DNA of 64,000 nucleotides from Ruegeria atlantica (GTDB lineage Bacteria > Pseudomonadota > Alphaproteobacteria > Rhodobacterales > Rhodobacteraceae), in the NCBI RefSeq assembly GCF_013033965.1, contig NZ_WQFE01000006.1, forward strand, positions 62,001 to 126,000, written 5' to 3'. This document shows positions 1 to 8,215 of this stretch, piece by piece (positions within the stretch are counted from its first letter, which is position 1; each line of letters starts with the position of its first letter). The translations under genes were made by a program, and so were the position numbers. The notes beneath the pieces are model-generated. The model made no database searches and was not told the DNA's origin. It saw only the letters and a list, made by a program, of their open reading frames with translations.

Positions 1-199
1 CTCAGTAAGGATCTAGCGCCCTTTTTGTCGTTTTGGTGGAGGAGTGAATTCACATTGCGTTGCCATGACGAACTAGGCGCATGGCGCATCCCTATGACTT
101 GACGAATAGACGCGACCAATGTTCAACGGCATCAAACACCTAGACAAATTCCTCCACGCATAAGAACCTGTGGGCAAACAGAAACAGGGAGACGATTGG

Positions 200-1024
200 A
201 TGAAACTGATTGCTGGCACAGCTCTAGCCTTGATTTTCTCAACAACCTCAGTGCTTGCCGCAGGCGATGGGGCCTGCGCCAAGGGGAAGACCCTCACAGA
301 GGGCACTCTGACGATCGCGACCGGCAACCCGGCGTACTATCCCTGGGTTATGAACGATGCACCTGAAAGCGGCGAAGGGTTCGAAGCGGCTGTTGCTTAT
401 GCCATCGCCGAGAAAATGGGCTTCGGGCAGGACAATGTTACTTGGGTGCGCACAAGTTTTGATGAGGCGATTCAGCCGGGTGCGAAGAACTTTGATTTCA
501 ACATGCAGCAGTACTCGATCACGCCCGAAAGGGAAGAAATGGTTGATTTCAGCCTGCCTTACTACACCTCCGCCATGGCGGTTCTGACCACCCAGAATGT
601 TGTCGATTCCGGTGCCGAAGCGACGTTGGAGGGCCTCAAGGGTTTGAAGTGGGGGGCTGTGGCCACGACAACTGCGATCCCGATGCTGAATGACGTGATT
701 CAGCCTTCGGATGAACCGTTGCTTTACAACGACAATGCCGATGTGAACGCCGCCATCATGGCCGGCCAGATCGATGCAGCGCTTTATGATCTGCCCACCG
801 CACTCTATCTTTCGGCTGTGGTGGTCGAAAACGGTGCATTGCTTGGCCAATTCCCTCCGGGGCAATCCGAAAGTCCCGATCAGTTCGGCCTTTTGATGGA
901 AGAAGGCAACGCGCTGAAGGAATGCGTTGACGACGCCATCACAGAGTTGACCGAAAGCGGCGAGCTTGCCGCGATTGAAGCTGAATGGCTGTCCGAGGCT
1001 ACAGGTGTACCGGTCTTCAAGTAG
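200..1024 (+). CDS. polar amino-acid ABC transporter, periplasmic substrate-binding protein
   Basis: A 274-residue family 3 solute-binding protein. The N-terminus is a Sec signal peptide (Lys2, hydrophobic run LIAGTALALIF, cleavage near VLAAG). The body has the typical features of amino-acid binders: an early YPWVMNDAPESGEGFEAAVAYAIAE-like lobe start, a FDFNMQQYSITPEREEMVDFSLPYY segment, and the C-terminal EAEWL motif. The ATG at 200 is preferred over an upstream in-frame start at 170 because AGGGA lies about 9 nt upstream and the signal peptide begins there. It is followed without a gap by a permease and an ATPase, so it should deliver a polar amino acid or related compound to that importer. 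The exact ligand cannot be read. Nothing is recognised in the 199 bases upstream except presumed promoter sequence. Confidence 0.88.
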   Translation: MKLIAGTALALIFSTTSVLAAGDGACAKGKTLTEGTLTIATGNPAYYPWVMNDAPESGEGFEAAVAYAIAEKMGFGQDNVTWVRTSFDEAIQPGAKNFDFNMQQYSITPEREEMVDFSLPYYTSAMAVLTTQNVVDSGAEATLEGLKGLKWGAVATTTAIPMLNDVIQPSDEPLLYNDNADVNAAIMAGQIDAALYDLPTALYLSAVVVENGALLGQFPPGQSESPDQFGLLMEEGNALKECVDDAITELTESGELAAIEAEWLSEATGVPVFK

Positions 1025-1885
1025 ATGGAAGAAACGCCATTGCAAAAAGACCCGGCTGAGCATTCTGCAACGACGCCAACGCGTCGCGAGGTTTACGAAG
1101 CCGGGGTTCGGCGGCGCTCAATTCGCATCGCGCTGATCTCGACGGTCAGCGTGATCCTGGCCATCGTCGTCCTTGTCCCGCTCGCCCCCGGGTGGGAAGC
1201 CGTCCAGCGCTCATTTTTTAACGGCAGGGTCTTCGCCGAAACATTTCCCGGACTGCTTGAAGCCTTTCTTATGAACGTGATGATTTTTGCCTGGTCTGCG
1301 CCGCTTATCGCGATCACGGGCCTTGCCATCGCATTGTGCCGGGATACGCGCGCGCCTGCGCTCTTTCCACTGCGATTGTTCGGAATTGCCTATACGGACG
1401 TTTTCCGTGGCCTGCCGGTGGTACTTGTTATCTACATTATCGGGTTCGGCATTCCGGGGTTGGGCCTGCCGAGACCCTGGAACAGTCCCTATATCTGGGG
1501 CACGCTGGCTCTGGTTCTGGTCTATTCGGCTTATGTGGCCGAGGTGATCCGCTCGGGCATAGACTCGATTCACCAGTCGCAGCGATCCGCTGCGGCCTCA
1601 CTGGGGCTGAGCGACCAGGACACAATGCGCTTTGTGGTTCTGCCGCAGGCTATACGCAACGTCGTTCCGGCTAACATGAACCTGTTCATCGCCTTGCAGA
1701 AGGACGTAGCACTTTTGTCCTTTATCGGCCCGGTTGAGATTTTCCGGCAGGCTGGCGTCTACAAGTCACTATATGCAAATTTCACGCCCTATGTGGGCGC
1801 CGCGCTTATCTTTCTGGCGCTGACCATTCCAGCAACGCGATATGCAGATTACCTTATGAACAAGCAGAACAGGGCGCGCTCATGA
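1025..1885 (+). CDS. polar amino-acid ABC transporter permease
   Basis: A 286-residue inner-membrane permease of the HisM/GlnP family. After a charged cytoplasmic N-terminus of about 30 residues there is a first transmembrane segment ([18 protein letters not shown]), several more helices, and the EAA loop region near residues 185-215 ([24 protein letters not shown]) that docks on the ATPase. Translation starts at the ATG directly after the stop of the binding-protein gene, and its 3' end overlaps the ATPase start by four bases, so the three genes should be cotranslated. Only one permease is present, so it probably works as a homodimer. Confidence 0.9.
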   Translation: MEETPLQKDPAEHSATTPTRREVYEAGVRRRSIRIALISTVSVILAIVVLVPLAPGWEAVQRSFFNGRVFAETFPGLLEAFLMNVMIFAWSAPLIAITGLAIALCRDTRAPALFPLRLFGIAYTDVFRGLPVVLVIYIIGFGIPGLGLPRPWNSPYIWGTLALVLVYSAYVAEVIRSGIDSIHQSQRSAAASLGLSDQDTMRFVVLPQAIRNVVPANMNLFIALQKDVALLSFIGPVEIFRQAGVYKSLYANFTPYVGAALIFLALTIPATRYADYLMNKQNRARS

Positions 1886-2613
1886 CTGCGAAGTTATCCT
1901 TGCGTGGGGTGCGGAAACGGTTCGACGATCACGAGGTATGCAAAGGCATTGATCTGGATGTGGCCGAAGGCGAGATGGTTTGTCTTATCGGGGCTTCAGG
2001 GTCGGGCAAATCCACGCTTCTGCGCTGCATGAACCTGCTGGAGCCCATCGATGACGGAACGATTTGGCTGGATGGAAAGGACATCTCAGAGCCGGGACTG
2101 GACCCTCAGCCCGTGCGCCAGCAGATCGGCATTGTGTTCCAGAGCTATAACCTGTTTCCCCACATGACGGCGGCCGAAAACGTGATGCTTGCGCCGCGTC
2201 GCGTGCGGGGGTTGAGCAGGGAAGACCTCCGCCCGCGAGTGACCCAGCTTTTCACACGCTTTGGGCTGGGCGACCGTATGGAGCACTATCCGGACCAGCT
2301 ATCGGGCGGTCAGCAGCAACGCGTGGCAATCATCCGTGCGCTGGCGATGGAGCCGCAGATCATGCTGTTTGACGAGATTACAAGCGCGCTGGACCCTGAG
2401 TTGGTGGGCGAAGTGCTGGATGTGCTTAGGGACCTGAGAAAGCAGGGCATGACCATGGTACTTGCGACGCACGAAATGGGCTTTGCACGTGAATTGGCGG
2501 ACAAAGTTTGTTTCCTTGATGCTGGCCGCATCCTTGAACAAGGCCCTCCGGAGGTGCTGTTTTCGGAACCACGTGAACGGCGCACCAAGGCCTTCCTTTC
2601 GCGCGTACTGTGA
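1882..2613 (+). CDS. polar amino-acid ABC transporter ATP-binding protein
   Basis: A 243-residue ATPase of the GlnQ/HisP type. Walker A is GASGSGKST (about residues 37-45), the Q-loop is in [10 protein letters not shown], the signature is LSGGQQQR, Walker B is [12 protein letters not shown], and the switch histidine is in ATHEMGF. The catalytic residue after the Walker B aspartate is E, as expected. The ATG overlaps the permease stop (ATGA). It energises uptake by the preceding permease and binding protein. The gene ends 13 bp from the end of a convergent hydrolase gene, and no clear terminator lies between them. Confidence 0.92.
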   Translation: MTAKLSLRGVRKRFDDHEVCKGIDLDVAEGEMVCLIGASGSGKSTLLRCMNLLEPIDDGTIWLDGKDISEPGLDPQPVRQQIGIVFQSYNLFPHMTAAENVMLAPRRVRGLSREDLRPRVTQLFTRFGLGDRMEHYPDQLSGGQQQRVAIIRALAMEPQIMLFDEITSALDPELVGEVLDVLRDLRKQGMTMVLATHEMGFARELADKVCFLDAGRILEQGPPEVLFSEPRERRTKAFLSRVL

Positions 2614-2626
2614 CGTCGCGCCCGCC

Positions 2627-3472
2627 TCACTGTTCTTCAAGCCAGTCCCTGATCTCGGCGGTGTAGCCTGCGGGGTCTTGGAACATGGCAAAGTGGCTGA
2701 CATCTTTGAGGGTCATAAGCTTGGCATCCGGGATGGCATTGGCGATTGCTGCGGAATGCTCCGCAAGGATCGCCTCGTCATGTTCACTCTGTACAACTAG
2801 CGTCGGAACCGTCACCGCTTCGACTTGCTGCAGCCCGTCGGCTTTGTCTGCGAACCACATCTTAGAAATCCCGCCAACGAAACCTTCAAAACCGTCAGGT
2901 GTGGGAGACATTTTCACATAGTCCCCGGCCATCATGTTGACATAGCCGCCAAACACTTCGTTTGTCTCAACTGAAGGGTCAACACCGGCAAGTGTCACAT
3001 TGCCTGCATGGGCAAAATGGCTGGCCAGTCTCTCTGGCGCAGTCTTGGAAATCTCATAACCAATATTGGCCCCGTCAGACCAACCAACAAGGTGGACCTT
3101 GCTAACGTCGAGCGTGTCCAGCAAAGCGAGGTAATCGGTGGCCAGGAGCTCGATGCTGTAGTCGCTGCCATCGTTGGTGGACCGCCCGTGGCCTCGGGTG
3201 TCGGCCACAATCACACGGTAGTCAGCTGATAGATCCGCAACCTGCGCAGACCAGATATCTGCATGAGCCAGCCCTCCGTGAATCATCAATATCGGAGTAT
3301 TGTCTGCATCCCCAAAGGTCGCAAAGTACATCGAGATGCCGTTAACATCGGCCTGCCCACTTTGCGCCGCTTCCGGCATTGGAACGGGCGCTGGAATGGA
3401 CATCCATGCGTCTTCAGCACTGGCGCTTGTACCCAAGCCAAACGCCAGCGTCGTTGTAAGTGTCTTAAGCAT
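2627..3472 (-). CDS. exported alpha/beta-fold hydrolase
   Basis: A 281-residue alpha/beta hydrolase with a likely Sec signal peptide (MLKTLTTTLAFGLGTSASAED). The oxyanion strand is MIHGGLAHADIW, followed by the DTRGHGRS turn, the nucleophile elbow GWSDG (Ser), an acid in QSEHDE and the catalytic His in KDVSHFAMF. The start at 3472 is preferred to an in-frame ATG seven codons earlier because AGGGG sits just upstream and the signal peptide begins there. Family members are esterases, lactonases or C-C hydrolases; the substrate cannot be told. It is transcribed divergently from the AraC-type regulator at 3598, which may control it. Confidence 0.8.
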   Translation of the reverse strand: MLKTLTTTLAFGLGTSASAEDAWMSIPAPVPMPEAAQSGQADVNGISMYFATFGDADNTPILMIHGGLAHADIWSAQVADLSADYRVIVADTRGHGRSTNDGSDYSIELLATDYLALLDTLDVSKVHLVGWSDGANIGYEISKTAPERLASHFAHAGNVTLAGVDPSVETNEVFGGYVNMMAGDYVKMSPTPDGFEGFVGGISKMWFADKADGLQQVEAVTVPTLVVQSEHDEAILAEHSAAIANAIPDAKLMTLKDVSHFAMFQDPAGYTAEIRDWLEEQ

Positions 3473-3597
3473 AGCATTACCCCTGTCATTCACGTCTCGC
3501 AGCTTTTCTGAAGCTTCGCGCTCGGTTAGTTTAAAGCGTACGGCGAAACACCGTTAACAGGTCTGTGCAGGGCTACCTTGGCGGGGAAAGAGCAAAT

Positions 3598-4647
3598 ATG
3601 CGCGTTTTATCAAACATTTGTGCGCCAAACTACTTGCTGAGCGCAGATCCTTCCGTCATCCTGGACCGCCAATACCACGATTTTGACGAGCAGGCTGAAC
3701 GACTGACCGGTTTTGATCAGTCCTATTTGCAACTGACACCTGGCACCTTTTCGGGGCGTTTCCTGTCCTGTTTTTTGGGTGATAATCTGTCCGTCCACCT
3801 GGAACATTGTAACCAGGCACTTGAACAGACTGTGGCCGGACATTCACAAGCCATCACTATCGGCGTTTTGGCAAGCGAGGGTGAGCCTTTCTTGCTCAAT
3901 GGCAGTTCTTTTGACCAAGATGGTGTTTTGGTGGCGATGCCATATGCAGATTTGCATCTGCGTAGCCCGGTCGAGGGTGCAGTTATCGCCATAGTCATCC
4001 ACCCGGATCACCTGCGTGATCATTCCGGCCTGTCCGCACCAGCAAAGGAATGGCTGTTTGCGCCTGACTTTGGGGCGCAACTTCTAAATGCTCCGCAATT
4101 GGCCCGGCGCATCCGGGAAGATGTGGTTCAGGCTATTCAAGCAGCCAGTTTTGAAAAGGGGCCGGAGAAAACCGCTCAACTCATTGGTGACGCCTTGTTG
4201 GCCGGTGTGGCCTCAAAACTATCGCTGGAGTTTTCCGGGCACGGCGCGTCTTTGTCACGACTGCTCAGCCCTATATCCTATGAACAGTTTCTTGCGGGGC
4301 GCGACGCCATTCACAAAAACTGGAACGACATCCACAGTGTCGATGACGTGTTGGCCATAACACGCAGCGGACGCAGAACTCTGCAGAGTTCTTTTACGTC
4401 GCAGATCTCCTTAGGGCCGCTGAGTTATCACCGTCTATTGCGCCTGCATATGGCTAGATGCGCGCTTAGTGATCCTGGGCAATTCGACGTTTCCATTGGG
4501 GATATTGCCGCAAGGCATGAGTTCTGGAGTTGGAGCCAGTTTACAAAACTCTACCAGACTCACTTTGGCCAACTTCCGTCCGACACTCGAAGTAATGCGC
4601 GTGCAGAAGCTCCTATCGCCAAAGCCCAAGGCAAAAAATTGCAATAA
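3598..4647 (+). CDS. AraC-family transcriptional regulator
   Basis: A 349-residue regulator with a C-terminal AraC/XylS-type double helix-turn-helix at about residues 245-335 (VDDVLAITRSGRRTLQ for the first helix pair; IGDIAARHEFWSWSQFTKLYQTHFGQLPS for the second). The N-terminal 240 residues look like the sensor domain of the EutR/FeaR-like group rather than a sugar cupin. The ATG at 3598 is chosen because GGGGAAAG is correctly spaced before it; an in-frame GTG 33 bp upstream is the alternative. It is divergent from the hydrolase gene, so it probably regulates that gene and/or itself. Target and effector are unknown. Confidence 0.82.
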   Translation: MRVLSNICAPNYLLSADPSVILDRQYHDFDEQAERLTGFDQSYLQLTPGTFSGRFLSCFLGDNLSVHLEHCNQALEQTVAGHSQAITIGVLASEGEPFLLNGSSFDQDGVLVAMPYADLHLRSPVEGAVIAIVIHPDHLRDHSGLSAPAKEWLFAPDFGAQLLNAPQLARRIREDVVQAIQAASFEKGPEKTAQLIGDALLAGVASKLSLEFSGHGASLSRLLSPISYEQFLAGRDAIHKNWNDIHSVDDVLAITRSGRRTLQSSFTSQISLGPLSYHRLLRLHMARCALSDPGQFDVSIGDIAARHEFWSWSQFTKLYQTHFGQLPSDTRSNARAEAPIAKAQGKKLQ

Positions 4648-4761
4648 GCCAGTTTTCCCGAATGGCAGTCTGGTTGCTATCAGCGTTCGTTCGAAAATCC
4701 GCAACAAAAAACCCCGCAAACTTCACCAAGCAAACTCAATGATTGAGTACCTTGCAGCGGT

Positions 4762-5499
4762 TCACAAATTGTCAAATAGACGTCCGGGTAACGCGTCGTG
4801 CCGCGGAAGGTTCAACGCCTTCAACAGACCGAAGACCATCGCTTGGTTGGACGTGATAACGGGTTTGTTCAGAGCGGCCTCAATACGTTCGATTGCTTCG
4901 ACCGAGCGCATGTCCGTACAGCTCAACACGATCACTTGCACCTCTGGGTGATCGGCCTGGCAGGCGAGCTGATACACGTCGTCCGGTGTGAGTTCGCCTT
5001 GCCCATAATTGCCAAGCTCACGGCCCACATCGGCACATTTGACGGTTTCGATGCCATTACGGGCCATGAAGTCAATCGCTTGTGCATTGATCTCGCCCAA
5101 GTAGGGCGATGAAAAGCCGACCTTTGTTGCGCCGAGCGCCTTGATACCTGCGATCAGCGCCCCCGCAGCGGTCAGCGAAATCGCGCCCGAGCCCGCCTTG
5201 ATCCGTTCTGCTAAGTTCGTGTCGAAGGACGGCCCGTGGGTCAAAGTTGCAGAGGTGCAGCCATATAGAACCACGTCTGGTCGCACCCCGGAAATCATCC
5301 GCAGGTCATGACTGATATCCGAGGCCCCCAATCCCGCCATCTGGTCCGAGCCGGGAACTTCATCCACGTCATACCCACCCATACGTTGAAAATGGACCGT
5401 GGTGTTGGGTGGCCTCAGCAACTCCATGTCCGGCTCTAGGTTGGTGTTGGTGAACGGCACCAGAACACCGATTTTTGCCGCAGCCCGTGTTTCGATCAT
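4762..5499 (-). CDS. Asp/Glu racemase superfamily protein (maleate isomerase / arylmalonate decarboxylase-like)
   Basis: A 245-residue protein of the Asp/Glu/hydantoin racemase superfamily, closest in pattern to maleate cis-trans isomerase and arylmalonate decarboxylase. It starts with KIGVLVPFTNTNLEPD. It has a cysteine in each half, in LYGCTSAT and VLSCTDMRS, which is the two-cysteine arrangement of racemases and isomerases; AMDase keeps one. The ATG at 5499 overlaps the stop of the upstream aminotransferase gene. It is the last gene of the hyuA-hyuB-aminotransferase operon. In that setting a hydantoin or amino-acid racemase or a maleate/maleamate isomerase role fits, but the substrate is not determined. 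Confidence 0.8.
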   Translation of the reverse strand: MIETRAAAKIGVLVPFTNTNLEPDMELLRPPNTTVHFQRMGGYDVDEVPGSDQMAGLGASDISHDLRMISGVRPDVVLYGCTSATLTHGPSFDTNLAERIKAGSGAISLTAAGALIAGIKALGATKVGFSSPYLGEINAQAIDFMARNGIETVKCADVGRELGNYGQGELTPDDVYQLACQADHPEVQVIVLSCTDMRSVEAIERIEAALNKPVITSNQAMVFGLLKALNLPRHDALPGRLFDNL

Positions 5500-6563
5500 T
5501 TCAGCACTCCCCTCAGGGCGGTCAGGCAACGATCCATGACCGGTGCCTCACAAATTGTGGCGCGCAAACAGTTGTCTAGTCCATATCCGCCCATGCCGCG
5601 CATCAGAAGATTGTTGGCCCGCAGCACCGCGTCTGCCCGTTGCGCGTCCAGGGTTGAAGCGAACCGCAATAGTACAAAGTTCGTATGGCTTTGGGGAACG
5701 ATCAGACCCAACGCACGACAGTCCTCGGCAAAGCGGTCTCGGATTTCAGCTGTTCGATAGACAACATTCCGCATATATGCCTGATCGCGAATGGCGGCGA
5801 CGGCTGTTGCCTGCGAAGCGACGGAGACATTGTTCGGGTTGAGCAGCTTGCGCAGGTCAGCCGCAACCTCGGGTGGGAAGTATCCCCAACCAGCGCGCGC
5901 GCCTGCCAGACCATATGCCTTGGAAAAAGTGCGCAAGATCACGGTGTCGCCTCGGTCGGTCAGCGCAAAGATTTCGGATGGATCGTTGGTGTCGTCTGAG
6001 AATTCAGCATAAGCCTGATCAACGACCAACAGAACATCGGCGGGCAGCCTGTCTCGCAGACGAAGGATTTCGGAATTGGGGATCAGGGTGCCAGTCGGGT
6101 TACCGGGATTACACACAAAGACGATCCGCGTTTCACGTGTCAACGCAGCGATGATATCGTCGATGGAAACTGTCAGGTCCACTTCACGGGCTTTGACGTA
6201 ATCGGCCTGACATTGAGCTGCCGCTGAAGCGACAAACGCATACCCGTAGTCCGTGCCAAGAACCCGGTCGCGGCGTCCGGCATATGCGCGGATCAAACAG
6301 CCGATCAGTTCCATCGAACCCGTCCCACACAGTACCCGTGTGGGTTCAAGCCCGTGCACTTCGGCAATTGCCGCACGCAGTTCCGTCCATTCCGGATCGG
6401 GGTAGAGTGACAGATTGGCCATTGCGTCCCGACCCGCCGCAATGGCTGCGGGGCTTGGGGGGAAGGCGCTTTCATTCTGGGCCAGCGAGACGGTGTTTTC
6501 GCCACCAAGATCGGCCAGTGCGTAAGCCGCCATTCCACTCACATGAGGAACCGGGCGGATCAT
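5496..6563 (-). CDS. class I/II (HisC-like) PLP aminotransferase
   Basis: A 355-residue fold-type I PLP enzyme resembling histidinol-phosphate aminotransferase. Visible landmarks are LAQNESAFPPSP near the N-terminus, the CNPGNPTGT motif, VVDQAYAEF, and the PLP lysine in RTFSKAYGLAGARAGW. The C-terminal arginine region is LRATICEAP. It overlaps both neighbours by four bases (ATGA), between hydantoinase B and the racemase-like gene, so its job is more likely catabolic or salvage amino-acid chemistry than histidine synthesis. No other his genes are present. Confidence 0.85.
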   Translation of the reverse strand: MIRPVPHVSGMAAYALADLGGENTVSLAQNESAFPPSPAAIAAGRDAMANLSLYPDPEWTELRAAIAEVHGLEPTRVLCGTGSMELIGCLIRAYAGRRDRVLGTDYGYAFVASAAAQCQADYVKAREVDLTVSIDDIIAALTRETRIVFVCNPGNPTGTLIPNSEILRLRDRLPADVLLVVDQAYAEFSDDTNDPSEIFALTDRGDTVILRTFSKAYGLAGARAGWGYFPPEVAADLRKLLNPNNVSVASQATAVAAIRDQAYMRNVVYRTAEIRDRFAEDCRALGLIVPQSHTNFVLLRFASTLDAQRADAVLRANNLLMRGMGGYGLDNCLRATICEAPVMDRCLTALRGVLK

Positions 6564-8215
6564 GATGCGCCCCGATAGGATTTTGCGCCTTCTTCACTTA
6601 TCAAGCCGCGTTTGAGGTCTAGGGCGATTGCCTGAGGATCCCGCTCAGTCGGGTCGCCAAAACCACCTCCACCGGGTGTTTCAAAGATCAGATAGTCGTC
6701 AGCTTCGACGCGCAGTTCTCCCTTGCCCGGGATATCTTCCTCGCCGTCGCGGAAACGAATGCGTCCGGGGGCGCCGGGGTGTCCACCCAATCGACCAAGG
6801 GCGGGAAACTTGAGGCGCTCAACCGACAGGAACACGATAAAGGGTGCGCCATTGGCCGATGTCATCTCGATCCGTTGGCCAAGACCGCCGCGATACTTGC
6901 CTGCGCCTCCTGAATCCGGGCGAAGCTCGCGTTTCCAGATGGTTACGGGAGCAACGCTTTCCGTGATTTCGACCTGTGACCCGAACACACCCGAAGGGTA
7001 GGCCGTGGCAGAAAGGCCATCCGCGTGAGGCCGCGCGCCAGTACCGCCATTGTGCACCGGTTCGATTGCGAATTCCCGCCCCCCATCACGAGCTACTTCA
7101 GGCGTGTGCCGCATTGGCAGATCGAACATGCAGGATGCGCCTTCGGCAGGCACCTGATCAGGTAGCGCCTGATGCAGGCAGCCCAGCACCAGATCTGGTG
7201 TCACCTGTCCCAGAGTGTGCCGCATCGCAACGGGTACGGGGCGCTGTGCGTTGAGGATGCAGCCTTTTGGCCCGTCCACCGTAAACGGTTCGAGTGATCC
7301 CGCGTTGTTGGGGATGTCGGACCCGACGATGCAGCGCAGGGCAAAGACGGTATAGGCCGTGGCATAATTCAGCGGCACATTGATGCCCTTGCCCGAACAA
7401 CCCGAGGTTCCGGTGAAATCCACATGCATGCCTTTTTCGCTGATCGTCAGGGTCGCGTGAAGTTCCAGTTCATTTTCATAACCATCCATCTTCAGAACGT
7501 TTCTATAGGTGCCCGCAGGCACTTCGGCGATGGCCTCAAGCGTGCCACGGCGCGAGGTGTCGATGATGTAGCGGCCCAGTTGATCCAGATCGTTGATGCC
7601 GAATTCATCCATCATATCGAGCAGACGGTTTGCGCCCGCTTCGCAGCAGGCAATCAATGCGTAGATATCGCCCTCATTCGCAATGGGCTCGCGGCTGTTG
7701 GCGCGGACAATATCCAACAGCAAGGCGTTCGGGACACCTTGTTCGACCAGTTTGCAGGGCGGGATCAGCAGGCCCTCATCATAGATATCCGACCCTTCCG
7801 GTCCCATGCCAAGGCCACCCAGATCCACGAGATGCGATGTGCATGAGGTAAAGCCGACGACCTTCCCGTTTTTGAACGCCGGCATCATCAGCAGAAAATC
7901 GTTCAGGTGCCCTGAAGCCAGCCACGGATCATTGGTCATGTAGATGTCGCCGGGCTTCATGTCCTGAACTGGGAAATGGCCGCGCAGGTGCATAACGGCT
8001 TCGGCCATTGTGTTGATGTGCCCCGGCGTACCAGTGACCGCCTGTGCCAGCATTTGACCTTTTGCGTCAAAGATTCCGGCCGAGATATCACCGCATTCGC
8101 GCACAATGGGCGAAAAAGCGGCGCGGATTAGGGTCTGGCCCTGTTCTTCGACCACCGCAAGCAGTCGGTTCCACATGACTTGCAGGCGGGCGGGGGAAAG
8201 ATCGGAAGTCATCAT
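6560..8215 (-). CDS. hyuB: hydantoinase B/oxoprolinase family protein
   Basis: A 551-residue HyuB-type subunit of ATP-dependent N-methylhydantoinase/5-oxoprolinase-like enzymes. Typical stretches are IFDAKGQMLAQAVTGTPGHI, GDIYMTNDPW, TSCTSHLVDLGG, FTGTSGCSGKGINVPLNYA and the glycine-rich end ETPGGGGFGDPTERD. The start overlaps the stop of hyuA; two ATGs lie in tandem there, with a good AAGGAGA Shine-Dalgarno. With HyuA it should hydrolyse a cyclic amide (hydantoin, oxoproline, or possibly a cyclic imide) at the expense of ATP. The real substrate in this operon is open. Confidence 0.9.
   Translation of the reverse strand: MMTSDLSPARLQVMWNRLLAVVEEQGQTLIRAAFSPIVRECGDISAGIFDAKGQMLAQAVTGTPGHINTMAEAVMHLRGHFPVQDMKPGDIYMTNDPWLASGHLNDFLLMMPAFKNGKVVGFTSCTSHLVDLGGLGMGPEGSDIYDEGLLIPPCKLVEQGVPNALLLDIVRANSREPIANEGDIYALIACCEAGANRLLDMMDEFGINDLDQLGRYIIDTSRRGTLEAIAEVPAGTYRNVLKMDGYENELELHATLTISEKGMHVDFTGTSGCSGKGINVPLNYATAYTVFALRCIVGSDIPNNAGSLEPFTVDGPKGCILNAQRPVPVAMRHTLGQVTPDLVLGCLHQALPDQVPAEGASCMFDLPMRHTPEVARDGGREFAIEPVHNGGTGARPHADGLSATAYPSGVFGSQVEITESVAPVTIWKRELRPDSGGAGKYRGGLGQRIEMTSANGAPFIVFLSVERLKFPALGRLGGHPGAPGRIRFRDGEEDIPGKGELRVEADDYLIFETPGGGGFGDPTERDPQAIALDLKRGLISEEGAKSYRGAS

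Noticed and set aside
4469..4951. 160-codon plus-strand frame at the end of the AraC gene
   Set aside because: It is a shadow of the AraC gene and of the convergent racemase-like gene, with no protein-like features.
5496..6563. Assignment of the HisC-like aminotransferase to histidine biosynthesis
   Set aside because: No other his genes are nearby and it is translationally coupled to hydantoinase and racemase genes.
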